A stretch of 64,000 nt of DNA, taken from Caulobacter vibrioides. GTDB lineage: Bacteria; Pseudomonadota; Alphaproteobacteria; Caulobacterales; Caulobacteraceae. Shown here in pieces: positions 53,752-63,985 of the stretch. Within the stretch, counting starts at the first letter, position 1; every line of letters starts with the position of its first letter. The position numbers and the translations under genes are program-made. The stretch covers positions 22,503 through 86,502 of the forward strand of contig LNIY01000056.1 in the NCBI GenBank assembly GCA_001449105.1, read 5' to 3'. The notes under the pieces were generated by a model. The model did no database searches. It worked only from the letters and a program-made list of their open reading frames with translations, and was not told the DNA's origin.

Positions 53752-54345
53752 GTGCGCGGCAAGACGCGAGAAGACCTGGACCTGATCGAGATGCTCGATC
53801 CCGTCGCCGAGACCGTCGGCTACGAGATCGTTCGCCTGCGCCTGATGGGCGGCGCCGAACAGCGCCGGCTGCAGATCATGGCCGAGCGTCCGCTCCTGGA
53901 AGACGGCAGCGGCGGCGACATGAACGTCGAGGACTGCGCCAAGCTGTCCCGCGCCATTTCCGAGGTGATGGACGCCGCCGACCCGATCGCCGGCGAATAC
54001 ACCCTGGAAGTCTCCAGCCCGGGCGTCGACCGTCCGCTGACCCGCCTGAAGGACTTCGAGACCTATGCCGGTCTCGAGGTGCGCATCGAACTCGACCGCG
54101 TGGCCGAGGGCCGCAAGCGCTTCAAGGGCGAGCTCGCCGGTGTCGAGGACGACCAGGTCGGCCTCAACATCGAGGGCGAGGACGACGTCACCGTCTATTT
54201 CCCGTTCGCCTGGATCGTCGACGCCAAGCTCGTCCTCACCGACCAGCTGATGAAGCGGGGCGCCGATGCGCGCGCCGCCAGGATCGACCAGGACGGGGTC
54301 GACGCCGAGAACGACAACGATTTGTCCGAAAGTGAAGAGGACTGA
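53752..54345 (+). CDS. rimP: Ribosome maturation factor RimP
   Basis: RimP binds pre-30S particles and aids maturation. The 197-residue product has [24 protein letters not shown], the IMAERP strand, [39 protein letters not shown], and a C-terminal SH3-like domain, followed by an acidic tail. It starts with a GTG at 53752, with AAGAGAACC upstream; residues in frame before that lie within the leader hairpin. nusA begins 2 bases after the stop, the usual rimP-nusA-infB operon. Confidence 0.93.
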   Translation: MRGKTREDLDLIEMLDPVAETVGYEIVRLRLMGGAEQRRLQIMAERPLLEDGSGGDMNVEDCAKLSRAISEVMDAADPIAGEYTLEVSSPGVDRPLTRLKDFETYAGLEVRIELDRVAEGRKRFKGELAGVEDDQVGLNIEGEDDVTVYFPFAWIVDAKLVLTDQLMKRGADARAARIDQDGVDAENDNDLSESEED

Positions 54346-54347
54346 CC

Positions 54348-56039
54348 ATGGCCATCGGCATCGCCGCCAACCGGCTTGAACTGCTCCAGATCGCCGACGC
54401 GGTCGCCCGTGAAAAGGGCATCGAGAAGGAAGTCGTCATCGAGGCCATCGAGGACGCCCTGCAGAAGGCCGCCCGCGCCCGCTACGGCGCCGAGCACGAC
54501 ATCCGCGTCAAGATCGACCCGCGCACGGGCGAGACGACGCAGAAGCGCGTGATCGAGATCGTGGCCGACGACGCCGACCTCGAAGGCGAGATCGGCAAGG
54601 TCCACCTGACCTCGGCCAAGCGCACCTGGCGCGACGCCGAGATCGGCAAGGTCTACGAAGAAGCCCTGCCGCCGTTCGAGATCGGCCGCGTGCAGACCCA
54701 GATGGCCCGCCAGGTCGTCATGCACAAGGTTCGCGAAGCCGAGCGCGAACGCCAGTACGAAGAGTACAAGGATCGCTCGGGCGAGATCGTCAATGGCAGC
54801 GTCAAGCGCGTCGAGTACGGCAACGTCATCGTCGACCTGGGCCGCGGCGAAGGCATCATGCGCCGCGACCAGTCGATCCCGCGCGAGAACTTCAACGTCG
54901 GCGACCGCATCCGCGCCTACATCTACGACGTCCGTCGCGAGACCAAGGGCCCGCAGATCATGCTGTCGCGCGCCCACGGCGGCTTCATGGCCAAGCTGTT
55001 CGCGCAGGAAGTGCCGGAAGTCTACGACGGCGTCATCGAGATCCGCGCCGTGGCCCGCGATCCGGGTTCGCGCGCCAAGATGGCCGTGATCTCCAACGAC
55101 AGCTCGATCGACCCCGTCGGCGCCTGCGTCGGCATGCGTGGTTCGCGCGTGCAGGCGGTGGTCGCCGAGCTGCAGGGCGAGAAGATCGACATCATCCAGT
55201 GGTCGGAAGATGAAGCCACCTTCATCGTCAACGCCCTGGCCCCGGCCGAAGTCTCCAAGGTCGTCATGGACGAGGAAGACGAGCGCGTCGAAGTCGTGGT
55301 CCCGGACGAGCAGCTGTCGCTGGCCATCGGCCGCCGCGGCCAGAACGTCCGCCTGGCTTCGCAGCTGACCGGCTGGCAGATCGACATCATGACCGAGAGC
55401 CAGGAGAGCGAGCGCCGTCAGAAGCAGTTCGCCGAGGCCACCGCCCTGTTCCAGGAAGCCCTGGACGTCGACGAGGTCATCGCCCAGCTGCTGGTCACCG
55501 AAGGCTTCACCGCCGTGGAAGACGTCGCCTATGTCGACACCCACGAGATCGGTTCGATCGAAGGCTTCGACGACGAGACCGCCGAGGAACTGCAGGCCCG
55601 CGCCCGCGAATTCCTCGAGAAGGAAGCCGCCGCCCTGGACGCCAAGCGCGTCGAACTGGGCGTTCAGGACGAAGTGCTCGGCATCGAGGGCGTGACCCTC
55701 GCCATGGCCGTGGCCCTGGGCGAAGGCGACGTGAAGTCGATCGAAGACCTCGCCGGCCTGGTGCCCGACGACATGCGCGGCTGGTTCGAGAGCAAGAACG
55801 GCGAGCGCGTGCGCGAGCCGGGCATCCTCGAAAGCTTCAACCTGTCGCCCGACGACGCCGAGGCCCTGATCATGCGCGCTCGTATCGCCATGGGCTGGGT
55901 CGAGGCGCCGCCTGAGCCCGAGTACGAAGAGATCGAAGGCGAGGAGCTTGAAGGTGAAGAGATCGGGGGCGAGGTCGAAGACGCCGCCCCGGTCGAAGGC
56001 GAGGAAGCCCCCGCCGAAGAAGCCGCCGAAGAGCAGTAA
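54348..56039 (+). CDS. nusA: Transcription elongation/termination factor NusA
   Basis: NusA binds RNA polymerase and RNA, and controls pausing, termination and antitermination. The 563-residue product has the N-terminal RNAP-binding domain (about 1-125), S1 (about 135-200: [21 protein letters not shown]), two KH domains with [21 protein letters not shown] and [21 protein letters not shown], and two C-terminal HhH-type repeats (about 365-520). A strongly acidic tail (about 525-563, Glu-rich) ends it. It lies between rimP and the YlxR-type gene. Confidence 0.97.
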   Translation: MAIGIAANRLELLQIADAVAREKGIEKEVVIEAIEDALQKAARARYGAEHDIRVKIDPRTGETTQKRVIEIVADDADLEGEIGKVHLTSAKRTWRDAEIGKVYEEALPPFEIGRVQTQMARQVVMHKVREAERERQYEEYKDRSGEIVNGSVKRVEYGNVIVDLGRGEGIMRRDQSIPRENFNVGDRIRAYIYDVRRETKGPQIMLSRAHGGFMAKLFAQEVPEVYDGVIEIRAVARDPGSRAKMAVISNDSSIDPVGACVGMRGSRVQAVVAELQGEKIDIIQWSEDEATFIVNALAPAEVSKVVMDEEDERVEVVVPDEQLSLAIGRRGQNVRLASQLTGWQIDIMTESQESERRQKQFAEATALFQEALDVDEVIAQLLVTEGFTAVEDVAYVDTHEIGSIEGFDDETAEELQARAREFLEKEAAALDAKRVELGVQDEVLGIEGVTLAMAVALGEGDVKSIEDLAGLVPDDMRGWFESKNGERVREPGILESFNLSPDDAEALIMRARIAMGWVEAPPEPEYEEIEGEELEGEEIGGEVEDAAPVEGEEAPAEEAAEEQ

Positions 56040-56093
56040 GAGACAGAGCCGGCCCTTCCGATCCTCGGAAGGGCCGCTTCCTTTGAAGACAGA

Positions 56094-56744
56094 ATGACCG
56101 ACCAGGCCGCACCCAAGACCCACGCCGAAGCCAACCGCGCGCGCAAGGACATCGTCCTGGGCGAGGCGGTCGACGAGGCGCGCCTGGTGCGGTTCGTGGC
56201 CGGGCCCGACGGCGTCGTCGTGCCCGACGTCGCCCGCAAGCTGCCGGGGCGCGGCATGTGGGTGGCGGCCGATCGCGAGTCGATCGCCGCCGCGGTCAAG
56301 AAGAACGCCTTCTCGCGCTCGGCCAAGACCAAGCTGTCGGCGCCCGCCGACCTCGCCGACCAGGTGGAACAGCTCCTGGCCAGGCGGGTTCTGGATGGTC
56401 TGGGCCTTGCGCGACGCTCGGGGAGCATTATCTCCGGGTTCGAAAAGGTTCTGGCGGCCCTGGCCTCGGGCAAGACCGCCTGGCTGATCGAAGCCGCCGA
56501 CGGCGCCGATGACGGCCGCCGGAAGGTCTTTTCAGCCGCTCGAAAAGCGCCGAACGACCCAAGAATCCTCGGGATGTTCACATCCGACGAATTGGGTTTG
56601 GCCTTGGGCGGGGAGAATGTGATACACACGGCGCTTCTCGCGGGGCGAGGCACGGATCGCTGGACTTTGGACGTCGAGCGGTTATCAGGCTTCCGTCCAT
56701 TCACGCCGCCGGACTGGGTGGTGCGTCAGAACGAGGAGCCCTAG
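56094..56744 (+). CDS. YlxR/DUF448-type RNA-binding protein with L7Ae-like domain
   Basis: YlxR proteins are small RNA-binding factors encoded between nusA and infB. The 216-residue product has a YlxR domain (about 15-85) with ARKDIVLGE, LVRFVAGPDGVVVPDVARKLPGRGMWV, and an L7Ae-like second half (about 90-170: KTKLSAPADLADQVEQLLARRVLDGLGLARRSGSIISGFEKVLAALASGKTAWLIEAADGA). The Cys of the usual RTCIVTRE motif is Asp here (RKDIV). The YlxR+L7Ae fusion is common in alphaproteobacteria. infB starts 207 bases later. Confidence 0.9.
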   Translation: MTDQAAPKTHAEANRARKDIVLGEAVDEARLVRFVAGPDGVVVPDVARKLPGRGMWVAADRESIAAAVKKNAFSRSAKTKLSAPADLADQVEQLLARRVLDGLGLARRSGSIISGFEKVLAALASGKTAWLIEAADGADDGRRKVFSAARKAPNDPRILGMFTSDELGLALGGENVIHTALLAGRGTDRWTLDVERLSGFRPFTPPDWVVRQNEEP

Positions 56745-56950
56745 GCTTCGATACGTCCTCGGATGGCTTCATTCGGTGGCGAAAATAGCCTAGAACCTGA
56801 ATGTTGGAGCAAACCGCCGCAGGCGTCGCGCTCTTGAGCGAAGGGCCGGGAAACGCGCTTCCTACTGGAGGTACGTCCAGGCCCCTTTCTCGTATGGATT
56901 GATCGGTTTTTTGGGCCGGGAACCCGCCCGGCGGAAGTACAAGCGAGCGC

Positions 56951-59900
56951 ATGAGCGACGAGAACGATAACGGTCGGCCTGGTTCCAACCCCGGTGGGCG
57001 CGCGCCCATCACCCTGAAGCCCCGCCAGGGCTCGGTGAGCGCCGGCGTTGTGAAGCAGAGCTTCAGCCACGGCCGGACCAAGACGGTGGTTGTCGAGACG
57101 AAGCGCACGCGCCCGCATGCGCCGGCTTCCGGCAATCTCGCCGCCCCGTCCCAGGCCGAGCGTCGCCACGACGCGCCCCGTCCGCAGGGCGGTGGCGGCG
57201 GTGGTGCGGCCGGCGGCCTGTCGCAGGACGAGATGCGCGCTCGCCAGCGCGCCATCGAGGCCGCTCGCGAAAACCAGGAACGCCAGGCCGCCGAGCGCCG
57301 CGCCGCTGACGCCCGCGCCGCCGCCGAGGCTGCCGCGGCTCGTGAAGCCGCCGCCAAGGCCGCTGCCGCCAAGGCCGCCGCTGAAGCCGCCGCCGCGAAG
57401 CCGGCTCCGGCCGCGCCCGCCGCTCCGGCTCCGGTCGCCGCTGCTCCGGCCGCGCCCGCGCCGACGACCGCCGCGGCTCCGGCTCCGGCTCCCGCCGCGC
57501 CGCGCGTCGAAGCGCCCCGCGCCGAGGCTCCGGCCGCGCCGCGCGCCGCCGGCCAGACCCGCACCTACGAACCCAGCCGTGAGCGCCGCGACGACCGTCC
57601 GACGACCACGACCTATCGTCCGACGCCCGGTGGCGACCGCCCGCAAGGCGATCGTCCCCAAGGGGATCGTCCGCAGGGCGACCGGCCGTTCAACCAGCGC
57701 GCTCCGCGCCAGGACGGCCCGTACAACCAGCGTGCGCCCCGTCAGGACGGCCCCTACAACCAGCGCGCTCCGCGTCCGGACGGCGACCGTCCGCGCGGCC
57801 CGCGTCCGGAAGGCGGCGCCGGCGGCGGCGGCTACCGTTCGGGCGGCGACCGCCCGCAGGGTGATCGCCCGCAAGGCGACCGTCCGCAGCAGACCGTCCG
57901 CTACTCGGCCCTGGCCCCGCGCCCGGCGCCCGGCGCCGGCCGTGGTCCTGGCGGCCCCGGTGGTCCGCGCGGTCCGCGTCCGGGCGTGCCCGCTTCGGCT
58001 CCGGCGACCCCGGAAATCCAGCGCGCCATGCGTTCGGCCCCGCGTCCCGGTGGCGAAATCGGCCGCCGTCCCGACGAGGACGACGATCGTCGCAAGACCG
58101 CGAACGCGCCGAACAAGGCCGTGTCGCGCGTCAAGGGCGCTCCGCAACGCCGCGAAGGCCGTCTGACCATCCAGGCCGTGGCCGGTGATGGGGATTCCGC
58201 CGATCGCATGCGCTCGCTGGCCTCGGTTCGCCGGGCCCGTGAACGCGAGAAGGAAAAGCGCCGCGGCGGCGCGGTCGAGCAGGCGCGCGTCGCCCGCGAG
58301 GTCGTGATCCCCGACGTCATCACCGTGCAGGAGCTGTCCAACCGGATGGCCGTGCGCGGCGTCGAGATCATCAAGTTCCTGATGCGTCAGGGCGTGATGC
58401 TGAAGATCAACGACGTCATCGACAACGACACCGCCGAGCTGGTGGCCACCGAATTCGGCCACACCGTCAAGCGCGTGTCGGAAGCCGACGTCGAAGAGGG
58501 CTTCATCGGCGCCGAGGACCACGACGATCACCTGGAGGCCCGTCCTCCGGTCGTGACCATCATGGGCCACGTCGACCACGGCAAGACCTCGCTGCTCGAC
58601 GCCCTGCGCGCCACCGACGTGGCCGCCGGCGAACACGGCGGGATCACCCAGCACATCGGCGCCTATCAGGTTCGCCTGAAGGACGGCCAGCGCGTCACGT
58701 TCCTCGACACCCCGGGCCACGCCGCCTTCTCGGCGATGCGCGCCCGCGGCGCCAACATCACCGACATCGTCGTGCTGGTGGTGGCCGGCGACGACGGCGT
58801 GATGCCGCAGACGATCGAGGCGATCAAGCACGCCAAGGCGGCCGAAGTGCCGATCATCGTGGCCGTCAACAAGATGGACAAGCCGGGCTCGGATCCGACC
58901 CGCGTGGTCAACGAGCTGCTGCAGCACGAGATCGTCGTCGAGAGCCTGGGTGGCGACACCCAGATCATCGAGGTCTCGGCCAAGGCCCGCACGGGCCTGG
59001 ACGACCTGCTCGACGCCATCCTGCTGCAGGCCGAAGTGCTCGACCTGAAGGCCAACCCCGACCGCACCGCCGACGGCGTGGTGATCGAGGCCAAGCTGGA
59101 CAAGGGTCGCGGCGCCGTCTCGACCGTCCTGGTCAACCGCGGCACGCTCAAGCGCGGCGACATCGTCGTCGCCGGCAGCCAGTTCGGCCGGGTCCGCGCC
59201 CTGCTGAACGAGCGCAACGAGCAGCTGACCGAAGCCGGTCCGGCCACGCCGGTCGAGATCCTGGGCCTGGACGGCGTTCCCTCGCCCGGCGAAGCCTTCG
59301 CCGTGGTCGAGAACGAAGCCCGCGCTCGCGAGCTGACCGAGTACCGCATCCGCCAGAAGCGCGAGAAGACGCTGGCCCCGGTGGGCGCCGGCGCTTCGAT
59401 GGCCGACATGATGGCCAAGCTGCAGGACAAGAAGCTGAAAGAGCTTCCGCTGATCATCAAGGCCGACGTGCAAGGTTCGGCCGAGGCGATCATCGGTTCG
59501 CTGGACAAGATGGCCACCGACGAGGTCCGCGCGCGGATCATCCTGTCGGGCGCCGGCGCGATCAGCGAAAGCGACGTCATGCTGGCCAAGGGCGCCGGCG
59601 CGCCGGTCATCGGCTTCAACGTCCGGGCCTCGGCCCAGGCGCGGGCCCTGGCCGAACGCGAAGGGGTCGAGATCCGCTACTACGCGATCATCTACGACCT
59701 GCTGGACGACATCAAAGGCGTGCTCTCGGGCATGCTGGCCCCGATCCAGCGCGAAACCTTCCTCGGTAACGCCGAGGTCCTGCAGGCCTTCGACATCACG
59801 AAGATCGGCAAGGTCGCCGGCTGTAAGGTCACCGAAGGCGTGGTCCGCAAGGGCGCGAAGGTCCGGATCATCCGTCAGGACATCGTCGTGCTCGAACTGG

Positions 59901-60055
59901 GCACGCTGCAGACGCTCAAGCGCTTCAAGGACGAGGTCAACGAAGTCCCCGTCGGTCAGGAGTGCGGCATGATGTTCGCGGGCTTCCAGGACATCAAGGT
60001 CGGCGACACCATCGAGTGCTTCACCGTCGAGGAGATCAAGCGCCAGCTCGACTAA
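56951..60055 (+). CDS. infB: Translation initiation factor IF-2
   Basis: IF-2 is the GTPase that places initiator tRNA on the ribosome. The 1034-residue product has an unusually long low-complexity N-terminal half (about 1-370, Ala/Pro/Arg-rich), an IF2 N-terminal helical module (about 440-490), the G domain with [15 protein letters not shown] (G1 at 539-546), [15 protein letters not shown] and NKMDKPG, then domains II-IV ending [18 protein letters not shown]. The G domain starts later than in E. coli because of the expanded N-terminal half. A short perfect terminator follows. Confidence 0.97.
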   Translation: MSDENDNGRPGSNPGGRAPITLKPRQGSVSAGVVKQSFSHGRTKTVVVETKRTRPHAPASGNLAAPSQAERRHDAPRPQGGGGGGAAGGLSQDEMRARQRAIEAARENQERQAAERRAADARAAAEAAAAREAAAKAAAAKAAAEAAAAKPAPAAPAAPAPVAAAPAAPAPTTAAAPAPAPAAPRVEAPRAEAPAAPRAAGQTRTYEPSRERRDDRPTTTTYRPTPGGDRPQGDRPQGDRPQGDRPFNQRAPRQDGPYNQRAPRQDGPYNQRAPRPDGDRPRGPRPEGGAGGGGYRSGGDRPQGDRPQGDRPQQTVRYSALAPRPAPGAGRGPGGPGGPRGPRPGVPASAPATPEIQRAMRSAPRPGGEIGRRPDEDDDRRKTANAPNKAVSRVKGAPQRREGRLTIQAVAGDGDSADRMRSLASVRRAREREKEKRRGGAVEQARVAREVVIPDVITVQELSNRMAVRGVEIIKFLMRQGVMLKINDVIDNDTAELVATEFGHTVKRVSEADVEEGFIGAEDHDDHLEARPPVVTIMGHVDHGKTSLLDALRATDVAAGEHGGITQHIGAYQVRLKDGQRVTFLDTPGHAAFSAMRARGANITDIVVLVVAGDDGVMPQTIEAIKHAKAAEVPIIVAVNKMDKPGSDPTRVVNELLQHEIVVESLGGDTQIIEVSAKARTGLDDLLDAILLQAEVLDLKANPDRTADGVVIEAKLDKGRGAVSTVLVNRGTLKRGDIVVAGSQFGRVRALLNERNEQLTEAGPATPVEILGLDGVPSPGEAFAVVENEARARELTEYRIRQKREKTLAPVGAGASMADMMAKLQDKKLKELPLIIKADVQGSAEAIIGSLDKMATDEVRARIILSGAGAISESDVMLAKGAGAPVIGFNVRASAQARALAEREGVEIRYYAIIYDLLDDIKGVLSGMLAPIQRETFLGNAEVLQAFDITKIGKVAGCKVTEGVVRKGAKVRIIRQDIVVLELGTLQTLKRFKDEVNEVPVGQECGMMFAGFQDIKVGDTIECFTVEEIKRQLD
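57630..57895 (+). repeat. Coding tandem repeats in the infB N-terminal region
   Basis: The protein repeats RPQGD several times, then [11 protein letters not shown] two to three times, then RPQGD again. Synonymous codons differ between the units (CAAGGCGAT, CAAGGGGAT, CAGGGCGAC), so the repetition is older at the DNA level and kept at the protein level. They lie in a disordered, charged part. Confidence 0.75.
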
Positions 60056-60086
60056 GGGCCGGCGACTTCGGTCACCGAAACATCGA

Positions 60087-60117
60087 GGGGCGCGGATCGA
60101 AAGGTCCGCGCCCCTTT
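60087..60117 (+). terminator. infB terminator
   Basis: GGGGCGCGGA, an 8-base loop, TCCGCGCCCC then TTTC. The stem is perfect, starting 31 bases after the infB stop. Confidence 0.88.
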
Positions 60118-60220
60118 CGCATGCGCGCTACCCAAAATGAGTCCCCGGCGGATGGACGCCCGCCCGCGCCGCCCTAGGTTGTCGCCGATGGCGCGGTCGC
60201 GCGCCCTGGGGGATCCATCC

Positions 60221-61339
60221 ATGGCCGACGCGCCGCTGCTCTATGTCATCCTGTCGGCCGCCAGCCGCGATTGGCCTACGCCCTGGGCGCTGACCGCGGC
60301 GGGATCGGACGGCCTGCGGCCGGACGCCCATTGGGACACGATGGACTGTCGCGTCGGGATCGCGCCGGCCGTCTATGGCGACAACCAGCTGTGGCGGCGC
60401 ACGGGCAAGGACGGGAAGTTCCGGCTCGAGGCCGTCGCCCTGGGCCATCCCGGCGGCGGCGTAGGCGGGGGGCTCCACTTCACCGAGGTGCAGGGCCGCG
60501 CGCCGGTTCGCGTCGTGACGTTCAACGAGAACGACAAGGGCTTCGACTGGAACATCGACCCCAACCTGGAGGTCACGCCGATTATCGCGCGGCCAGCGGA
60601 CCAGCTGCTCGAGATTTCCGGCAACGGTCCCTATGACGTGCGCAGCCAGGTGCGCGTCTACGAGTACGACCGCCACAACCGGGCCCACCAGGAGTGGCGG
60701 TTCGCGCCCTATCGGCCCAGCTTCGGCCATCCGCGCATCGCCTATCGCCAGAGGTCCCTGGTGGCGGGCGGGGGACTGCGCGGCGCGGTCCACACCCTGG
60801 ACAACCGCGGCTCGCGCGGGGCTCGCGTCTTTACCGTCGAGCTGACGGGCTCGGGCGTGTCGCAGCATCGCTGGCGCGCGGCGGCCGGCTCGCATTCGGC
60901 TCTGGAGCGCCTGGCCGCCCTGGGGGGAAGCATCGGCGTCGACGAGGTGGCCGGCTTCCGGCGCGAGCGCCTGCAGGCGGGCTCGGGCCTGGAGCCGAAA
61001 TGGGTCGCCGCGCCGGCCGGACTGGTCCTGGGCGCCGACACCAGCACCTCCATCACGGTCCGGGGCCAGCTCAGCCTGGAGATCGAGGTTCCGAACGACA
61101 CCCGGCTTGAGGTCTCGCTCGAAGCCCTTTCGGCGACGTTCAAGGCCGACTGGCGCGCCACGATCGACCGCCTGACGCCCGATCGCGCGACGGCGGCGAC
61201 CTATGACCTCGAAGGCGTCTACGAGGTCTCCGGCGTCCACGATTTCGTCCTGCGGATCGAGGAGCCCCTGGTCGGCGGCAGCAGCCGGCGCGTGCGCAAT
61301 CTCGCCGACCGCGAGGCGGTGACGCTCAGCCGGAGCTGA
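60221..61339 (+). CDS. Candidate lectin/aerolysin-like pore-forming protein
   Basis: The 372-residue product has no signal peptide or membrane helix. Residues about 1-165 look like a beta-trefoil-type lectin: LWRRTGKDGKFRLEAV, VVTFNENDKGFDWNI, LLEISGNGPY and a final HQEWRFAPY, which resembles the QxW ending of trefoil repeats. Residues about 190-350 look like an aerolysin-type module: TLDNRGSRGARVFTVELTGS and SQHRW (first long strand), GADTSTSITVRGQLSLEIEV, PNDTRLEVSLEALSATFKAD, and then YDLEGVYEVSGVHDFVLRIEE, the GVY-x-GV segment typical of natterin/aerolysin-like proteins. The ATG at 60221 has GGGGGAT upstream; earlier in-frame starts lack one. Fold assignments are by eye. Confidence 0.55.
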   Translation: MADAPLLYVILSAASRDWPTPWALTAAGSDGLRPDAHWDTMDCRVGIAPAVYGDNQLWRRTGKDGKFRLEAVALGHPGGGVGGGLHFTEVQGRAPVRVVTFNENDKGFDWNIDPNLEVTPIIARPADQLLEISGNGPYDVRSQVRVYEYDRHNRAHQEWRFAPYRPSFGHPRIAYRQRSLVAGGGLRGAVHTLDNRGSRGARVFTVELTGSGVSQHRWRAAAGSHSALERLAALGGSIGVDEVAGFRRERLQAGSGLEPKWVAAPAGLVLGADTSTSITVRGQLSLEIEVPNDTRLEVSLEALSATFKADWRATIDRLTPDRATAATYDLEGVYEVSGVHDFVLRIEEPLVGGSSRRVRNLADREAVTLSRS

Positions 61340-61394
61340 CGGCCAGGCCATGGGGGGACTGGAATTCGCCGGAATTGAGCGCTAGCCGTTGTCC

Positions 61395-61907
61395 ATGCGC
61401 ATTCGAGCCCTTCTCGCCCTGACCGCGGTCGCCGCATCCTTGAGCGCCTGCGCCACCGCCGACCGCTACGACGCCGCCGGCGACGTGCACGCCCTGCTGA
61501 CGGCGATCCGCAACAACGACCGGGCCACCTTCGACAGCCTGGTCGACCATCGGGCCCTGACCGGCGCCGTCGAGGCCCGCCTGGTCGACGAGGCCCGCCG
61601 CTCGGGCCTGAAGGGCGGCTGGCAGGCGGCGATGATCGCCCTGGCCGGTCCGGCCGCCGACGTCGCCGGCGCGGCCCTGATCCGTCCCGAGGTGTTCCGC
61701 GCCGCCGCCAACTACTACGGCTACACCCCCGACCGTCCGATCCCTGGCCGCATCGCCATCGCCTCGGCCCTGCGCCCCATGGGCGACGGCCGCGTCTGCG
61801 CCGCCAAGAAGGACGGCCCGTGCATGCTGACCTTCACCCGCGAGGGCGGCAGCTGGCGCCTGTCGGGCTTCGACGCCCAGGCCGTGAACCTGCAGCTCAA
61901 GCGATGA
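61395..61907 (+). CDS. DUF2939 family lipoprotein
   Basis: The 170-residue product has a lipoprotein signal MRIRALLALTAVAASLSAC (Cys19) and a DUF2939-like domain: YDAAGDVHALLTAIRNNDRATFDSLVDHRALTGAVEARLVDEARR and GCWRLSGFDAQ-like end, here SWRLSGFDAQAVNLQL. DUF2939 proteins are small exported proteins of unknown function. The ATG at 61395 is preferred to a TTG 6 bases before it. It lies 55 bases after the aerolysin-like gene; the next gene starts within its stop (ATGA). Confidence 0.8.
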   Translation: MRIRALLALTAVAASLSACATADRYDAAGDVHALLTAIRNNDRATFDSLVDHRALTGAVEARLVDEARRSGLKGGWQAAMIALAGPAADVAGAALIRPEVFRAAANYYGYTPDRPIPGRIAIASALRPMGDGRVCAAKKDGPCMLTFTREGGSWRLSGFDAQAVNLQLKR

Positions 61908-62461
61908 GGCGCCTGCCTGTCCTCCTGCTCGCCGCGGCGCTGCTGGGCGCGGCGGCCGGCCCGGCCGCGGCCGAGCGGCGGATGTTCTCCTACGACCCCA
62001 TCTCGCCCGACGCCAAGCGGCTGACGGGGGCGGGGGTGACGGTGTTGTTCGAGCAGGGGCTGCTGAACGCCAGGCCGATCAAGGTGCTGGCCACCGGCGT
62101 GCCGGCCCAGGCCCTGCTGCGCAAGGCCGGCCAGAAGGACCTGGGCAAGGGCGGCCTTGGCGCCATGTCCGGCGTCGACGCCGACGCGGCCCTCTACGAG
62201 GTCGACGGGGCCGCCGAGCAGGGCAAGGTCTATGTCCGCGCCTTCTGCCCGGGCTCCAAGCGCCTGTGGCTCAGCTTCAGCCGCATCGCCCTGCGCCACG
62301 ACCTGCGCATCCAGGCCTTCGGCGACGATCCCAAGGCGTCGGGCCAGGCCCGACTGTGCGGCACGCTGGACTTCTCCTATCGCGGCGAATGGCGCCTGCC
62401 GACCGGCGGCCCGCCCGATCCCAACGAGGACTGGACCGACAGCCTCAACGGCCCGCGCTGA
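61904..62461 (+). CDS. Hypothetical exported protein
   Basis: The 185-residue product has a signal peptide (about 1-23, LLAAALLGAAAGPAAAE) and a soluble mature domain with MFSYDPISPDAKRLTGAGVTVLFEQGL, KVLATGVPAQALLR, VRAFCPGSKRLWLSFSRI and SGQARLCGTLDFSYRGEW. Two cysteines near the end could form a disulphide. The ATG overlaps the DUF2939 stop, so the two are translationally coupled and probably act together. I do not recognise the family. No membrane segment beyond the signal. Confidence 0.7.
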   Translation: MRRLPVLLLAAALLGAAAGPAAAERRMFSYDPISPDAKRLTGAGVTVLFEQGLLNARPIKVLATGVPAQALLRKAGQKDLGKGGLGAMSGVDADAALYEVDGAAEQGKVYVRAFCPGSKRLWLSFSRIALRHDLRIQAFGDDPKASGQARLCGTLDFSYRGEWRLPTGGPPDPNEDWTDSLNGPR

Positions 62462-62604
62462 GGCTTGCTCGTGGCCCTTGCAGGAAAAGCCGGGTTTCCT
62501 TCCGGGGTCCGCGCCGTTAGGGTCGCGCCCATGATCGCGAGCGAACGCGGGATCCGGCGCTTTCAGCGCCGCCTGTCCCTGGGCACCAACGGACTCGTAC
62601 GCAG

Positions 62605-62628
62605 CGCCTGACCGCTAGGGATCAGGCG
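62605..62628. other. Hairpin in the gap before the aminotransferase
   Basis: CGCCTGA-CCGCTAGGGA-TCAGGCG is a perfect 7-bp stem with a 10-base loop. No T tract follows. The 62462-62726 gap has no other supportable gene. Confidence 0.35.
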
Positions 62629-62726
62629 TGGCGCCTTGGCGCGCCCAGGCGACAAAGAGCCGTCGCCCAAAGAAGACCGGCGCCCAAGGGGCCGCCCGCA
62701 CGATTATCTCGATCAAGAACGACCTC

Positions 62727-63962
62727 ATGACCATCGACACCCAAGACCTGGCCCCGCAAGACTGGGCCACGCGCTTTTCCGCGCGCATGGCCGGCATCCG
62801 CGCCAGCGAGATCCGCGAACTGCTGAAGCTGCTCGAGCAGCCCGACATCCTCTCCTTCGCCGGCGGCATTCCCGACCCGGCCCTGTTCCCGGCCCAGACC
62901 ATCCGGACGGCCTATGCCGAGATCCTGGCCGACGGCCCCCAGGCCGCCCAGGCCCTGCAGTACACCGTCAGCGAGGGCCACGGCCCGCTGCGCCGCTGGA
63001 TCGCCGAGCGCATGACCCGCGACGGCATGCCGTGCGAGCCCGAGAACGTGCTGCTGACCGCCGGCTCGCAGCAGGCCCTCGACCTGCTGGGCAAGCTGTT
63101 CCTGGATCCCGGGGCGACCGTGATGGTGGCCCGGCCCACCTATCTGGGCGCGCTGCAGGCCTTCAACGCCTACCAGCCGGCCTATCTCGACCTGCCCGAG
63201 GGCGCGCTGTCTGGCGACGAGGCCGCCGGCGAGGCCGTGGCGGCCCGCAAGCCGCGCCTGGGCTACTTCGTCCCCGACTTCGCCAACCCCACCGGCGTCA
63301 GCCTGACGCTGGCCCAGCGCGAGGCCCTGCTGGACCTGGCGCAGGCCCATGACTTCCCCCTGGTTGAGGACGCCGCCTATCGCGAGCTGCGCTTCGGCGG
63401 CGAGGCCATCCCTTCGCTGCTGGCGCTGGACATCGCCCGCAACGGCTCGATCGAGGCCGCCCGCACCCTGTTCTGCGGCACCCTGTCCAAGACCCTGTCG
63501 CCGGCCCTGCGCATCGGCTGGATCTGCGGTCCCCGGGCGGCCATCGAGAAGCTCGTCCTGCTCAAGCAGGGCGGCGACCTGCACGTCTCCACCATCAACC
63601 AGATGGTCGCCCATCGCGTGGTCTCCGAAGGCTACGACCAGCACCTGGGCCGGCTGCGGGCGGCCTATGGCGGCCAGGCCCGGGCCATGCTGGCGGCGCT
63701 GGGGCGGCACATGCCGGCCGGCGTGTCGTGGATCTCGCCGGAAGGCGGCATGTTCGTCTGGCTGACCTTGCCGCAGGGCCTCGACGGCAAGGACCTGCTG
63801 GCGCGCGCCCTGAGCGACGTCCGCGTCGCCTTCGTCCCCGGCGCCCCCTTCTTCGCCGAATCCCCCGCCGCCAACACCCTGCGCCTCAGCTACTCCCTGC
63901 TGCCGCCCGACCAGATCGAAGAGGGCGTGAAGCGCCTGGCCGGGCTGATCGCGAAAGGGTAG
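62727..63962 (+). CDS. PLP-dependent aminotransferase (LysN/2-aminoadipate type fold)
   Basis: The 411-residue product is a fold-type I aminotransferase: LLKLLEQPDILSFAGGIPDPALFP, ALQYTVSEGHGPLRRWIAERM, LLTAGSQQALDLLGKLFLDPGATVMVARPTYLGAL, VPDFANPTGVSL (NPTG, Asp/Tyr loop) and CGTLSKTLSPALRIGWI, where the SK Lys binds PLP. This is the MocR-type/2-aminoadipate-aminotransferase group (KAT-II/LysN-like). The exact amino donor is uncertain. The ATG at 62727 gives MTIDTQDLAPQDWATRF; upstream residues in frame are not family-like. Confidence 0.9.
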   Translation: MTIDTQDLAPQDWATRFSARMAGIRASEIRELLKLLEQPDILSFAGGIPDPALFPAQTIRTAYAEILADGPQAAQALQYTVSEGHGPLRRWIAERMTRDGMPCEPENVLLTAGSQQALDLLGKLFLDPGATVMVARPTYLGALQAFNAYQPAYLDLPEGALSGDEAAGEAVAARKPRLGYFVPDFANPTGVSLTLAQREALLDLAQAHDFPLVEDAAYRELRFGGEAIPSLLALDIARNGSIEAARTLFCGTLSKTLSPALRIGWICGPRAAIEKLVLLKQGGDLHVSTINQMVAHRVVSEGYDQHLGRLRAAYGGQARAMLAALGRHMPAGVSWISPEGGMFVWLTLPQGLDGKDLLARALSDVRVAFVPGAPFFAESPAANTLRLSYSLLPPDQIEEGVKRLAGLIAKG

Positions 63963-63969
63963 GGGCGGC

Positions 63970-63985
63970 GGCGCCGGCCGGCGCC
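63970..63985. repeat. Short palindrome at window end
   Basis: GGCGCCGGCCGGCGCC, a perfect 16-bp palindrome 8 bases after the aminotransferase stop. It may be the start of another intergenic element cut by the window edge. Confidence 0.35.

Noticed and set aside
62531..62611. 26-codon frame before the aminotransferase gene
   Set aside because: It has weak coding character, no ribosome site and no known pattern; more likely chance.
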